Part shown: one piece after another, positions 8,733 through 17,268 of the stretch
Layout: every line of letters starts with the position of its first letter
Position numbering within the stretch: the stretch's first letter is position 1
DNA from: Acidobacteriota bacterium
GTDB taxonomy: Bacteria > Acidobacteriota > Terriglobia > Bryobacterales > UBA6623
Assembly: GCA_027624045.1 (NCBI GenBank)
Contig: JAQBUE010000009.1
Location: 1-55,740 of the forward strand
DNA: 55,740 nt
Direction: 5' to 3'
Translations under genes and position numbers: made by a program
Notes under the pieces: model-generated
Databases searched by the model: none
What the model was told of the DNA's origin: nothing
What the model saw: the letters and a program-made list of their open reading frames with translations, nothing else

Positions 8733-9167
8733 CTAGTCTTCGATCAACTCGAGCAACACGCCGGCCGCCGACTTGGGGTGGACGAAGATATAGCGATAGC
8801 CGCCCGCTCCCCCGCTACGGATCGAATCGGTGACGAGCCGTCGCCCCGAGGCCCGCAGTCTCTCCACGGCGGCATCCAAGTCATTCAGCTTGATCGCCAA
8901 GTGGTGTAGGCCTGCGCCACGCTTAGCGATAAATTTCGCAATGGGCGAATCGTCGCTGGTAGGCTCCAGGAGCTCGATGCGGCTCTCACCCAGCCGAATC
9001 ATCACAACGCGCACCTGCTCTTGGGGAACCTCGACGGGGGGCTCGGCCTCACAGGCCAGATCCGCTGCATAGAGTTTCAAACCCTGCGCAAGCGATTCCA
9101 CTGCAATTCCGATATGGTCGATTCGCGGCTGCCCGCCGATGCCGGCAATGGGTGTGTTGTCCCTCAT
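8733..9167 (-). CDS. mce: Methylmalonyl-CoA epimerase
   Basis: 144-aa VOC-superfamily enzyme that interconverts (2R)- and (2S)-methylmalonyl-CoA in propionate and branched-chain amino-acid catabolism. Metal ligands of the paired beta-alpha-beta-beta-beta modules are visible: His in RIDHIGIAV, His in GAGLHHLAI and Glu in AGVLLELIED. The mid-chain ESRIELLEP supplies the remaining conserved acid. The ATG at 9167 overlaps the TGA of the upstream PhoX-like gene (ATGA), so translation is probably coupled. No mutase or carboxylase gene is in the window. Confidence 0.9.
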   Translation of the reverse strand: MRDNTPIAGIGGQPRIDHIGIAVESLAQGLKLYAADLACEAEPPVEVPQEQVRVVMIRLGESRIELLEPTSDDSPIAKFIAKRGAGLHHLAIKLNDLDAAVERLRASGRRLVTDSIRSGGAGGYRYIFVHPKSAAGVLLELIED

Positions 9168-10411
9168 CCGGCGAACGGCCCGCTCACCTCAAAGGTCACG
9201 CCGTTCTCGGACTGCCCGGTCTCGCCGCGTTGCGAACTGAAATACAAGCGCGTTCCGGTAGGGTCAAACACAGGCCCCGCGATCTCAGAGCCGTCGTGCC
9301 CGACGACTTGCAGTACAACCGACGTGCGGCCGCCCGGAAGTACGGCCACGATCTGGTTGTCGCCGCCATCCTCGGCGACCAGCACATCACCGCCGGCTGA
9401 AACCGTCACGTTATCGACGCCGCTCAGTTCGACACCCGATAGGTGATCGTGGTCGTAGATGACAGCGATCACGGATTGCTTTGTGTCATACGCCCATACA
9501 CGCTCGTCGCCCTTGGTGGTGAAGTAGACGATCTGGTCGTGCATCCAAACCCCTTCACCGCCCCTGAAAATAGTGGCCTTCGGTACTTGCATGCGTGTCG
9601 GCTGCACGGAGCCGGCGGGGTTCTTCACGTGGTGCCAGACGACTTCCCCGCCCTCCAGGACCTGCGCTGCTTCGAGCACACCGCTAGAGAGATCAGGTAA
9701 ATCGCGATCGGCGTTCTTTGGACGGAAGCGATACAGCAGACCGTCGCCGCGATCCTCGGTGAGATAAATATCGTGGGTCAGCGGGTCGACAGCGGTCGCC
9801 TCGTGTTTGAACACGCCCATGGCGGGCCACACAACCGCAGCCTTCTTACCCAGCGGATCGCACTCCCAGACGCGCCCCTGGTCATACTCTTCGCAGGAGA
9901 GCCATGTGCCCCACGGAGTGGGTCCACCGGCGCAGTTCGCAGTGGTGCCGCTGAGGATCGAATAGGCATCGATCACCGCTCCTTCGGAGTTGAATCGCAA
10001 AGCGCCCACGCCTCCGCCATTGCCCCCGACCTCGCTGTTCGAAACATAGATCCAGCCGTCAGACGTAGGGAAGACGGCCGCGCCGTCCGGAGCAGGGTGC
10101 CAGCTGTAGCCGCAACCCGCGATGGGCTCTTCGCTGGAGCGAGCCAGGATGCGAGACGAAAACCCTTCCGGCAGGCGTACGCCGTTCTCATCCGCTGGGC
10201 GTAGCGGCCCCAACTTGCCCATGCGGTCCCCGATGTGCAGTTCGCGCCGCTCCGGGGTAATGGGAGACGCGCTGACGGGACTCGCCTCGCGACAACGTGA
10301 CAGCACGGACCCCGTCGCCAGAACGCCCATCCCCACCAAACCACGGCGCAGAAAGGCGCGCCGCCCGCGATGGTCGCGTTCAAATAACTGACTTCTGGGG
10401 TGCTCCGGCAT
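9164..10411 (-). CDS. PhoX-like (DUF839) Tat-exported phosphatase-family protein
   Basis: The N-terminus has a twin-arginine signal (GRRAFLRRGLVGMGVLATG), implying export of a folded, cofactor-bearing protein. The body matches the PhoX/DUF839 beta-propeller family: VRLPEGFSSRILARS, then NCAGGPTPWGTWLSCEEYD, GVFKHEATAVDPLTHDIYLTED and RGDGLLYRFRP. In characterised PhoX, related acidic and Cys residues hold Fe and Ca ions, and the enzyme is a phosphate-starvation phosphatase. At 415 aa this is shorter than many PhoX proteins, so activity is not assured. It sits first in a two-gene unit with mce, an unexpected pairing. Confidence 0.8.
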   Translation of the reverse strand: MPEHPRSQLFERDHRGRRAFLRRGLVGMGVLATGSVLSRCREASPVSASPITPERRELHIGDRMGKLGPLRPADENGVRLPEGFSSRILARSSEEPIAGCGYSWHPAPDGAAVFPTSDGWIYVSNSEVGGNGGGVGALRFNSEGAVIDAYSILSGTTANCAGGPTPWGTWLSCEEYDQGRVWECDPLGKKAAVVWPAMGVFKHEATAVDPLTHDIYLTEDRGDGLLYRFRPKNADRDLPDLSSGVLEAAQVLEGGEVVWHHVKNPAGSVQPTRMQVPKATIFRGGEGVWMHDQIVYFTTKGDERVWAYDTKQSVIAVIYDHDHLSGVELSGVDNVTVSAGGDVLVAEDGGDNQIVAVLPGGRTSVVLQVVGHDGSEIAGPVFDPTGTRLYFSSQRGETGQSENGVTFEVSGPFAG

Positions 10412-10487
10412 TTCGCGTCAACCTCTTCGAAGCTATAAGTACTTAATGGTAGCAATCCGCTTGCCACAAATCGGCTTCAAGATTTCG

Positions 10488-11339
10488 CTACGTTTCTAAC
10501 TCCGTTTCTAACTCCGCTTCTAACTCATCGGCAATGTCTCTCGCGCGCCGCGCCGCCGCCGTAACCGCCTCGATCAGGGCCTGCCGCACGCCATCGCGCT
10601 CAAGGACTTCCAACCCCGCGATGGTAGTGCCAGCGGGTGTCTTCACTTGCTCAATCCACTCACTTGGAGACACCTCTGTTTCGAGCGCCAGCCGCGCCGC
10701 GCCCAGCAGTGTCTGCCTTGCCAGCGCGTCCGCGACAGGGCCGGACACGCCGGCGCGCCGCCCCCCCTCAGCCAGCGCTTCGAGCAGGTAGAAGATCAGC
10801 GCTGGACCACTCCCGGCGAGCGCTGTGACGCCGTCGATGGCCTCTTCCTCGACAAACGCCACCTCTCCCACAAGCCGAAACACGCTCGCAACGAGAGTAC
10901 GCTGTTCGTCTGTGACGGCCGCGTTCGGGCAAAGGGCGGTCGCGCTCTGCCGCAGGGCCATTGCGATATTCGGCATCGCGCGTACTATGGGCGTCGAAGG
11001 TTGTAGCTGCGCTTCGATTAGCCGCAGCCGGACGGCGGCCGCCAACGAGACGATCACTTGAGAGGGGCGCAGGACAGGGCGGATCTCCCGCAGTACCGAG
11101 CCGACCTTGGCCGGCTTGACGGCGATGATGACGATGTCCGCGCCGGACACGGCGGCGGCGTTCGAGCCGGCGGCTGTATCGATCGAGTAACGCTGCGTCA
11201 AATACTGAGCGCGCTCGGTGCTCGCCACGCTTGCCCGCAAGAGCGTTCGGCTAACCGCACCCGTATCCAGCAACCCGCGAAGGAGTGCTTCGCCGAGGCG
11301 TCCGGCTCCCAAGAGCGTGATCTGTGTGTCTTGAAGCAT
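10488..11339 (-). CDS. proC: Pyrroline-5-carboxylate reductase
   Basis: Last step of proline synthesis, NAD(P)H-dependent. I use the internal ATG at 11339 (MLQDTQITLLGAGRLGEALL), which places the Rossmann G-x-G-x-x-G correctly, giving 283 aa. VIIAVKPAKVG, VRAMPNIAMAL and the P5CR signature around LAGSGPALIFYLLEALAEGG and TPAGTTIAGLEVLERDGVR are all present. The C-terminus ends in a short acidic repeat (ELEAELETELET) encoded by a 12-bp tandem repeat. It is divergent from the sodium symporter gene. Confidence 0.93.
   Translation of the reverse strand: MLQDTQITLLGAGRLGEALLRGLLDTGAVSRTLLRASVASTERAQYLTQRYSIDTAAGSNAAAVSGADIVIIAVKPAKVGSVLREIRPVLRPSQVIVSLAAAVRLRLIEAQLQPSTPIVRAMPNIAMALRQSATALCPNAAVTDEQRTLVASVFRLVGEVAFVEEEAIDGVTALAGSGPALIFYLLEALAEGGRRAGVSGPVADALARQTLLGAARLALETEVSPSEWIEQVKTPAGTTIAGLEVLERDGVRQALIEAVTAAARRARDIADELEAELETELET
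10492..10526. repeat. 12-bp tandem repeat at the 3' end of proC
   Basis: The unit TTTCTAACTCCG occurs about 2.8 times (one copy has C for T), in frame, encoding an ELET-type peptide next to the proC stop. It could vary in copy number without breaking the frame. Confidence 0.6.
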
Positions 11340-11596
11340 TGCAATTCCGAGCCGTGACCGCAAGAGAGCGGTCCAACATCAGCAGCGCAGCAGGAGTAAA
11401 AATCTGGCCCCTGGGTGACATCCATCATAGGCAAAACTCAACGATCGATGCAGACATTCTAAACCGCTCCCAGCGTCCTCAACCAGATGAAAGTCACAAA
11501 CACCGGACGATTGACAGGCTGCGCTGTTACCATCATCTGTTCGCTGGCGGCGAGTACGCCAGAAGACTTGCGCCGAGAATATCGAGGTTGCGTTCC

Positions 11597-13114
11597 ATGC
11601 CTGCCGATCGCTTTCTAGAACTTTCGATGTTGGCCGCCTATCTCGTGCTGCTTCTTTGGATCGGCTTTCGATCCGCCCGGCGCATTCAAACATCCGCCGA
11701 CTATACGCTGGCCGGCCGCGGCGTCGGGTGGGTGGTCGTGCTGGCGACGACGGCGGCGACGATGGTCGGTGGCGGAGCATCGGTTGGGATGGTGTCGCGT
11801 GTCTACGAAGTCGGAATCGCGGCCGCTTTGGTGACGTGCGCCTGGCACCTCCAGCTTATGTTTACCGGGTTCTTCGTGGCACCGAAGCTGCGGGGGCTCA
11901 ACCTGATTACGGTTGGTGACTACTTCCATTTGAAGTTCGGTCCGCTCGCCCGTGAGCTAGCCGTGGTCAACTGTGTCATCTTCCTCGTGGGGGCGCTAAC
12001 GGCTCAGATGGCGGCGATGGGCACCGTGACGAACACGGTTTTAGGTATCCCCTATTCCACGGCGCTACTGATCGGTGCGGCTGTTACGGTGCTCTACGCG
12101 ACGGTGGGCGGAATGCGGGCGGTCGTGAATACTGACGTTCTGCAGTTCGCCATCCTGGTCGCCGGCATTGGTACGGGCGCGGCCCTGGTGGTATGGCAGC
12201 ACGGGGGACTCGAGCCCATGCTGGCCGCGGCAAACGTCGGGCAGGCGGGCATCACCACTCATTGGTCCGCGACAAAGGTGGTGAGCCTGTTCTTCGCGTT
12301 CCTGCTTGGCGAAACGTTCTGTCCGCCGTACACGGTGCGCTGCTTTATCGCACGCGACGGCTCACATGCGCGTTGGGGTGTCGCCGGGGCCGGAATTTTC
12401 TTATTGCTGTTTCTGCCGATCGCGACATTTGTTCTCGGCACGGCCGCTCAGATCAGTCCCGGGGTGCAAACGGCGGTGATTGCCGAGCAAGAGATGGTCA
12501 TGGAAAGGGCCACGGCCCTGGGGCAGCCCATGAGCCAGGATGACGCCCGCGACCGCGCCTACCAGGTCGCCTTTCCGGCGCTGATCCGCTCGACTTTCCA
12601 CCCGGCGTTTGCCGGCATCATTATCGCGGCAATCATTGCCGCCGTGATGTCTTCGGCCGACAGCAATTTGTCGTGCTTCGCCGCCGTCGTGATGGAGGAT
12701 TCCTACCGCCGGCACATCAATAAACAAGCAACGGATCATCAACTGTTGCGGGTGGCTAAGGCAACGACCTTGCTGGCGGGGGCCGCGTCGGCCGTGTGTG
12801 CATTCTTCTTCAATAATGTCGCGGATATCCTGGTGTTCGTGTACGACTTCTGGGCTCCCACGATGATTGTGCCCTTCCTGGTCGGGGTGTTTTGGTATGA
12901 TCGATCGCGCATTTATGCCGTTGTCACCTCGATGATTGTGGGCGGTATCGCAACGGTTGTCTGGCGTTTCGGACTGGGAGCGCCGGGTGATATCGGGCCG
13001 GCGCTGTTCGGTTTCGTGGCTGCGTCGGTGGCGTTCGGGGTGGCCCTGCCGTTTACGCGACACTTGCCCCTGTCCCCCCTCTTCCAACCCAGCGATCCGC
13101 AGGAGACGACATGA
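11597..13114 (+). CDS. Sodium:solute symporter (SSS family)
   Basis: A 505-aa Na+-coupled transporter with about 13 helices. The start is taken as the ATG at 11597 (MPADRFLELSMLAAYLVLLL), which puts helix 1 at the N-terminus; the track start 91 codons upstream is implausible. Family marks: TSADYTLAGRGVGW, TTAATMVGGGASVGMVSRVYE, the SSS signature region GGMRAVVNTDVLQF and the late GIIIAAIIAAVMSSADSNLS, which contains the Ser-Ser-Ala-Asp of the Na2 site. The gap before it (from 11340) has a consensus -35 TTGACA at about 11515 but no good -10. ATGA overlap with a 36-aa membrane peptide and a following FAD oxidase suggests uptake of an amino acid or amine. Confidence 0.88.
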   Translation: MPADRFLELSMLAAYLVLLLWIGFRSARRIQTSADYTLAGRGVGWVVVLATTAATMVGGGASVGMVSRVYEVGIAAALVTCAWHLQLMFTGFFVAPKLRGLNLITVGDYFHLKFGPLARELAVVNCVIFLVGALTAQMAAMGTVTNTVLGIPYSTALLIGAAVTVLYATVGGMRAVVNTDVLQFAILVAGIGTGAALVVWQHGGLEPMLAAANVGQAGITTHWSATKVVSLFFAFLLGETFCPPYTVRCFIARDGSHARWGVAGAGIFLLLFLPIATFVLGTAAQISPGVQTAVIAEQEMVMERATALGQPMSQDDARDRAYQVAFPALIRSTFHPAFAGIIIAAIIAAVMSSADSNLSCFAAVVMEDSYRRHINKQATDHQLLRVAKATTLLAGAASAVCAFFFNNVADILVFVYDFWAPTMIVPFLVGVFWYDRSRIYAVVTSMIVGGIATVVWRFGLGAPGDIGPALFGFVAASVAFGVALPFTRHLPLSPLFQPSDPQETT

Positions 13115-13221
13115 TTCCAATACCGCTGCTCACGGCACTACACTATTTGTCGCTGGCCGCCGCTGTGGCGATACTGCTGTTGCTGTGTTGGCACTACCTA
13201 AAGTCATCTGGAACGGAGTAG
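13111..13221 (+). CDS. 36-aa single-pass membrane peptide of the symporter operon
   Basis: Too short for the ORF track. The ATG at 13111 overlaps the symporter TGA (ATGA), and the TAG at 13219 lies 3 nt before the next ATG. The product is one hydrophobic helix (LSLAAAVAILLLLCWHYL) with a polar, charged tail. Small hydrophobic partners encoded beside SSS transporters are known (for example DUF997/DUF4212-type and MctS-like proteins), but this sequence is not one I can place in them. Likely a transporter accessory subunit. Confidence 0.65.
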   Translation: MIPIPLLTALHYLSLAAAVAILLLLCWHYLKSSGTE

Positions 13222-13224
13222 AGG

Positions 13225-14448
13225 ATGTTACCGAAGTCAGCGAATGTTGTTGTGATCGGCGGCGGCGTGCTTGGCACGAGCGCCGCGTTTCATCTCGCGG
13301 AGGCCGGTCAGGGTGAGATCCTGCTGATCGACCGCGGACCGATCGCGAGCGCCACGACACCGCAGGCCGCCGGCCAAACCGGCTACTTGAACGTCGATCG
13401 TTTTGCACTGAAGTTCGGAACCTACTGCATCGAGTTCTTCGAGAACTTCAAGCAGCGCACGGGCCACGCCGTCGACTTTCGCCAATGCGGCAGTCTGCGG
13501 GTCGCCCTGACCGAGCCGTTTCAGAAAGACCTCGAAGCGCGGTACGCGGCGGCACGCGAACTCGGGCATCATGTCGAGTTTCTGTCGCCCGCTCAGGCGC
13601 GTGAGCTCGTACCCACCTTCGATCCGCCCGAGGGTTGCACTATCCTGCTGATTCCGCGTGACGGGTACGTTGAGCCGAAGTCCGTTGCCGTTGCCTATGC
13701 CGCGGCGGCAAAGGACCGCGGCGTGGCCATTGAAACACGAGTCGAGGCAACGGGTTTGCGAATCGACAGTGGGCGTGTCACGGGTGTTCAGACCAGCGAG
13801 GGAACGATCGCGGCCGAATCGGTTGTCTTGGCTGCGGGAGCGTGGGCGCGGCAGTTTGGCCAGCAGGTCGGGCTGAACCTGCGGACAGTGCCGGTGCGTC
13901 ATCAAGCGTTCGTGACGGCACCGCTCCCCGGTGTGCTGGCGATGCAACCGATTGTTCGTGTCACCGAGCCGCAAGTCTACGTCCGGCATGAAGCCGGCGG
14001 CTTACTCGTCGGCGGTTACGGTTACCGTCCGCTGAGCTTTGACATGAACGAGTTTCATGCCGGCTTTGAGGTGGCTTCACTGGAGGCCGACCCGGTCTAC
14101 TATCAACAACTCCGCACGGCTGCCACGAAGTTTTTTCCGTCGCTTGCCGATGCCGTGTTGGTCCAGGAACGGCGCGGCTTACCGACGATCTCGCCTGATG
14201 GCCGCTTGATCGTATCGGAGCCCGGCGGGTTGCGCGGACTCGTCGTGCTTTCCGCCTGCGGCGTGGGTGGTATTGACCGTTCCCCCGGAGCCGGCCGCAT
14301 GGTGGCCGATATCGTCAGCGGCCGCCCGCCATGGATCGATCCCTCCATTCTCAGCGCCGACCGTTTCGGTGACGACTACGCGACGGATGCAAGCCTGCGG
14401 GCTCGCTGCGAAGAACTTTACGCGCATCACTACCACGAGATTTACTGA
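13225..14448 (+). CDS. FAD-dependent oxidoreductase, DAO family (sarcosine/glycine oxidase-like)
   Basis: 407 aa. The N-terminal dinucleotide fold reads VVVIGGGVLGTSAAFHLAEAG, followed by LLIDRGPIASATTPQAAGQT, the DAO-family segment after the second strand. VVLAAGAWARQFGQQVGL is the second conserved FAD contact, and GLVVLSACGVGGIDRSPGAG the C-terminal flavin-site block. The family oxidises secondary or primary amines of small amino acids (sarcosine, dimethylglycine, proline, glycine). It lies 3 nt after the membrane peptide in the symporter operon, so transporter substrate and oxidase substrate are probably the same. Confidence 0.85.
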   Translation: MLPKSANVVVIGGGVLGTSAAFHLAEAGQGEILLIDRGPIASATTPQAAGQTGYLNVDRFALKFGTYCIEFFENFKQRTGHAVDFRQCGSLRVALTEPFQKDLEARYAAARELGHHVEFLSPAQARELVPTFDPPEGCTILLIPRDGYVEPKSVAVAYAAAAKDRGVAIETRVEATGLRIDSGRVTGVQTSEGTIAAESVVLAAGAWARQFGQQVGLNLRTVPVRHQAFVTAPLPGVLAMQPIVRVTEPQVYVRHEAGGLLVGGYGYRPLSFDMNEFHAGFEVASLEADPVYYQQLRTAATKFFPSLADAVLVQERRGLPTISPDGRLIVSEPGGLRGLVVLSACGVGGIDRSPGAGRMVADIVSGRPPWIDPSILSADRFGDDYATDASLRARCEELYAHHYHEIY

Positions 14449-14476
14449 CGGCGGTTCTCACAACGGCGGGATGAGT

Positions 14477-15463
14477 CTACAGGGGAACGGCCTTTTCTTT
14501 CACGTAGGAGTCAACACGTCCCGCGCCTTCGGCGGCCACCGCTGAGGGTCCCCAGTAGTGATACTTTTCAGCCCACTCGAGGCCGTATTTGCGGCCCAAG
14601 GTTCGGTTGTGTTCCAGCGCGAATTCTTTGATGTAATTGACGTCGGCGGCCTCATCGTCATCGCCCAGCAACGGTAGCCGCATTCCCTTCTCCGCCAACT
14701 CGTTCTTCAGCCGTGAGCCTCGCGACCCGCCCGGCCCCTGCGTCTGGCACACCTGCAATGACTTCGCCTTGATGTCGATCACCGACGAGATATCGACGAT
14801 CCGGTTCACGAGTTGCGGACCGCGCGCATAGTAGTACGTCTCCCGAATTCGCGACGGCTCGAGCCCGGCGTCGAAGTGTTCGGGATAATCTTTCGCGCCG
14901 CCGGCCATCCATAGCGCCGATTCCACCGCCCGCGCCGTCATCCAATGATCCGGGTTGCGGTCGTAGTGCCCCCACGTGTCGTAGCTGATGATCGCATTCG
15001 CCTTCAGTAGCCGAAATAGGAAGATCAACCGCGCACGCACCTCGACGATCGATACGTTGTCCATGCGGTGGTTGCGATAACCCAGGTCGTAGACCTTCTT
15101 GAAGCCCATCACCCTCCCAACCTCGAAGTTGTCGATCTCATTCGCCTTGTTCGTATCGGCTGGAGTGCCGGGACCGGGCTGGTCGTCGTTCGTCGTTCGA
15201 ATGAGGTAGCCCGTGTAGCCTTCCTTCATCAGCTTTGCCGCCGCGCCGGCGTAGTAGATCGGCATGTCGTCGTTGTGCGGCTGAATCGCCACCAGTACCT
15301 TGCCTTCGTGTGGCCGCCCGGGTTGATCGCGCTCGATGTAGACTTCCGAATCCTGGGCCGCATGGGTTGCCGGCATGTGTACGCCGGTCTGTGCGCCCGC
15401 GCTCGCCGCCGCCAGACCGGTGCCGCCCGCCAACATAGCTTGCATCCAATCACGTCGTTCCAT
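14477..15463 (-). CDS. Exported PIG-L/LmbE-family deacetylase
   Basis: 328 aa with a Tat-like signal (ERRDWMQAMLAGGTGLAAAS). The zinc-dependent PIG-L fold begins at KVLVAIQPHNDDMPIYYAG. The usual motif is A/H-PHPDD-E, here PHNDD with Met where Glu is common, but the His and Asp metal/catalytic residues remain. The later metal-site region is HYDRNPDHWMTARAVESALW. Family members remove N-acetyl groups from GlcNAc-type substrates or similar amides. An exported member should act on periplasmic or extracellular sugars. It is convergent with the FAD oxidase gene. Confidence 0.8.
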   Translation of the reverse strand: MERRDWMQAMLAGGTGLAAASAGAQTGVHMPATHAAQDSEVYIERDQPGRPHEGKVLVAIQPHNDDMPIYYAGAAAKLMKEGYTGYLIRTTNDDQPGPGTPADTNKANEIDNFEVGRVMGFKKVYDLGYRNHRMDNVSIVEVRARLIFLFRLLKANAIISYDTWGHYDRNPDHWMTARAVESALWMAGGAKDYPEHFDAGLEPSRIRETYYYARGPQLVNRIVDISSVIDIKAKSLQVCQTQGPGGSRGSRLKNELAEKGMRLPLLGDDDEAADVNYIKEFALEHNRTLGRKYGLEWAEKYHYWGPSAVAAEGAGRVDSYVKEKAVPL

Positions 15464-15877
15464 TTTCAGCTTCTCCTTCTCACAAAACTCGGTAAGTCAG
15501 TACGGTGGCGCGTCGAGGCCGGATCATGGAGGTAATACCCCACAGGATCAACGTCTCGGCGCTGATAGTTAAACCAACATGTCACGTATGCCGGCGGCCC
15601 CGTGTGTTCCAGCCTAAGAACCCCCCAGCAGCCGGATGACGGCTGAACGATGGGATCGTCAAGGATGTAGTCGTCGTCGAAATGAAATGACCCGGGGACT
15701 GACGGCGAGAGAATAGGGAGTGTCAGGCTGCGGTTGATGAAGAGCGACTTCGTGGATACCATGCTATGATCGCTCTTTAACCCCCGGCGATTGCGTCAAC
15801 TGTAGCATGAGCCGCTGTGCGGTTCCTCACACGCCCTCCAGCGACGCAACTACCGCGCGAGACGTACCAATCGATGT
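15464..15877. other. Gap of 414 bp between the deacetylase gene and nth
   Basis: The only sizeable ORF is minus-strand 15466-15762 (98 aa, ending FVRRRS). It has no recognisable motif or good Shine-Dalgarno sequence, and its 3' end abuts the start of the deacetylase gene. A phrase such as SFHFDDDYILDDP is not obviously random, so a small gene or eroded fragment cannot be excluded. Upstream signals for nth (plus) and the deacetylase (minus) should lie here, but no convincing -35/-10 pair was found. Confidence 0.4.
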
Positions 15878-16546
15878 ATGACCAAGGTGCTGAAACCGCG
15901 TAACGCCGCAGAGCGGAAGCAGCGGCTCGCAACGATTCTGCGGCGTCTCGACAAAGACTACCTGGACGCCGAATGCGCGCTCCATCACGAATCCGCCTGG
16001 CAACTGCTGGCGGCGACGATTCTTTCAGCGCAGTGTACCGATGTGCGGGTGAACATGGTGACGCCGGGTCTGTTTCAGAAGCTTCCCACGGTACACGATA
16101 TGGCAAACGTGCCGAAGGAAGCGCTCGAACGCGAGATTCAGTCGACGGGATTCTACCGCAACAAAGCGAAGTCGTTGATCGGCGCCGCCAAAGCGATTCT
16201 CGCGGATCACGGCGGTGAAGTTCCCGATGAAATGGACGACCTGTTGAAACTGCCCGGCGTGGCGCGCAAGACGGCCAACGTTGTGCTTGGTGTGTGGTTC
16301 AAGAAGGCCGTCGGCGTCGTTGTCGACACGCACGTACTCCGCATCTCCGGCCGGCTCGACCTGACGAAACAGACAGACCCGAAGAAGATCGAGCAGGACC
16401 TCATAAAGATTCTGCCTCGGGAACGCTGGATTGGTTATTCGCACCAGATCATTCATCACGGACGCAAAGTGTGCGTGGCCCGCAAGCCCCGTTGCGCTGA
16501 ATGCGGTTTGGAAGATCTCTGCTATTCGAAGGACAAAACGAACTGA
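15878..16546 (+). CDS. nth: Endonuclease III
   Basis: DNA glycosylase/AP lyase of base excision repair that removes oxidised pyrimidines; 222 aa, full length. The helix-hairpin-helix reads LPGVARKTANVVLG (about 125-138), with the catalytic Lys at about 131 and the catalytic Asp at about 150 in VVVDTHVLR. The C-terminal [4Fe-4S] loop has Cys at 199, 206, 209 and 215 in the canonical C-x6-C-x2-C-x5-C spacing (CVARKPRCAECGLEDLC). Confidence 0.95.
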   Translation: MTKVLKPRNAAERKQRLATILRRLDKDYLDAECALHHESAWQLLAATILSAQCTDVRVNMVTPGLFQKLPTVHDMANVPKEALEREIQSTGFYRNKAKSLIGAAKAILADHGGEVPDEMDDLLKLPGVARKTANVVLGVWFKKAVGVVVDTHVLRISGRLDLTKQTDPKKIEQDLIKILPRERWIGYSHQIIHHGRKVCVARKPRCAECGLEDLCYSKDKTN

Positions 16547-16627
16547 TTCGTTCCTGGAGCGGCGAACTTCGCATTCGCCTCGCGGGCCGTATCCTGACGT
16601 ACTTTAGGCTCTCCCAAGCGAGACAAC

Positions 16628-17236
16628 ATGAATTGGTTACGAGGACTGGGTGAGCGATTTTCCGTATTGGCCGCGACGCTGGGACCGTGGGGCGTGTTCT
16701 TCGTCGCCTTCGCCGATTCCGCGCTGATACCCATGCCGCAAGGCGTGGACGCGCTGCTCGTGGCGCAAGCGATCGCTACCCCGGATATCACCTACCTGGC
16801 AGCCGCTCTCGCCGTCGTGGGTTCGGTGCTGGGCTCACTGGTTCTGTATGTGATCGCGCGGCGCGGCGGGCGTTTGATGCTCGAACGCAAGGTTTCGAAC
16901 AGAGGCGTGGCGCACATGCGCGCGCAAATCGAGAAGTGGGACGCGCTCGTGCTGCTTTTCCCCACCATGTTGCCGCTGCCGCTGCCGATGAAGCTGTTCG
17001 TCATCGCGGCGGGTGTCTTCCAGATGCATGTCTGGCGCTTCATCGCCGTTCTCGCTTTCGCCCGCGCGGTCCGATATTTCGGGATCGCGTATTTAGCGCT
17101 ACGCTACGGCGACAAGACGATGACGATATTGACTGAAAACGCTTGGATCGGCCTGCTCGTTCTGGCGGGCATCATTGCCGTCTTCTTCGTCGTGAAGCGC
17201 TGGAGCGGACGGCAGGTTCAACAAGCGGGCGATTGA
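16628..17236 (+). CDS. YqaA/DedA-like (VTT domain) membrane protein
   Basis: 202 aa with a VTT-type fold. An N-terminal re-entrant/hydrophobic segment (GVFFVAFADSALIPMPQGVD) has the acidic-Pro pattern of DedA relatives. GSVLGSLVLYVIARRGGRLM carries the G-x3-G and Arg of the family, and FPTMLPLPLPMKLFVIAAG resembles the second re-entrant loop. A C-terminal helix ends in a basic tail (VKRWSGRQVQQ). DedA-type proteins move or flip lipids such as undecaprenyl phosphate or support membrane homeostasis; the precise role here is not determined. Confidence 0.8.
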   Translation: MNWLRGLGERFSVLAATLGPWGVFFVAFADSALIPMPQGVDALLVAQAIATPDITYLAAALAVVGSVLGSLVLYVIARRGGRLMLERKVSNRGVAHMRAQIEKWDALVLLFPTMLPLPLPMKLFVIAAGVFQMHVWRFIAVLAFARAVRYFGIAYLALRYGDKTMTILTENAWIGLLVLAGIIAVFFVVKRWSGRQVQQAGD

Positions 17237-17268
17237 TCTTCGCAACGCTGCCGTTGCGCGCGACTCCG

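Noticed and set aside
15466-15762. 98-aa minus-strand ORF as a confident gene
   Set aside because: No recognised motif or ribosome-binding site; kept only as a note in the gap entry.
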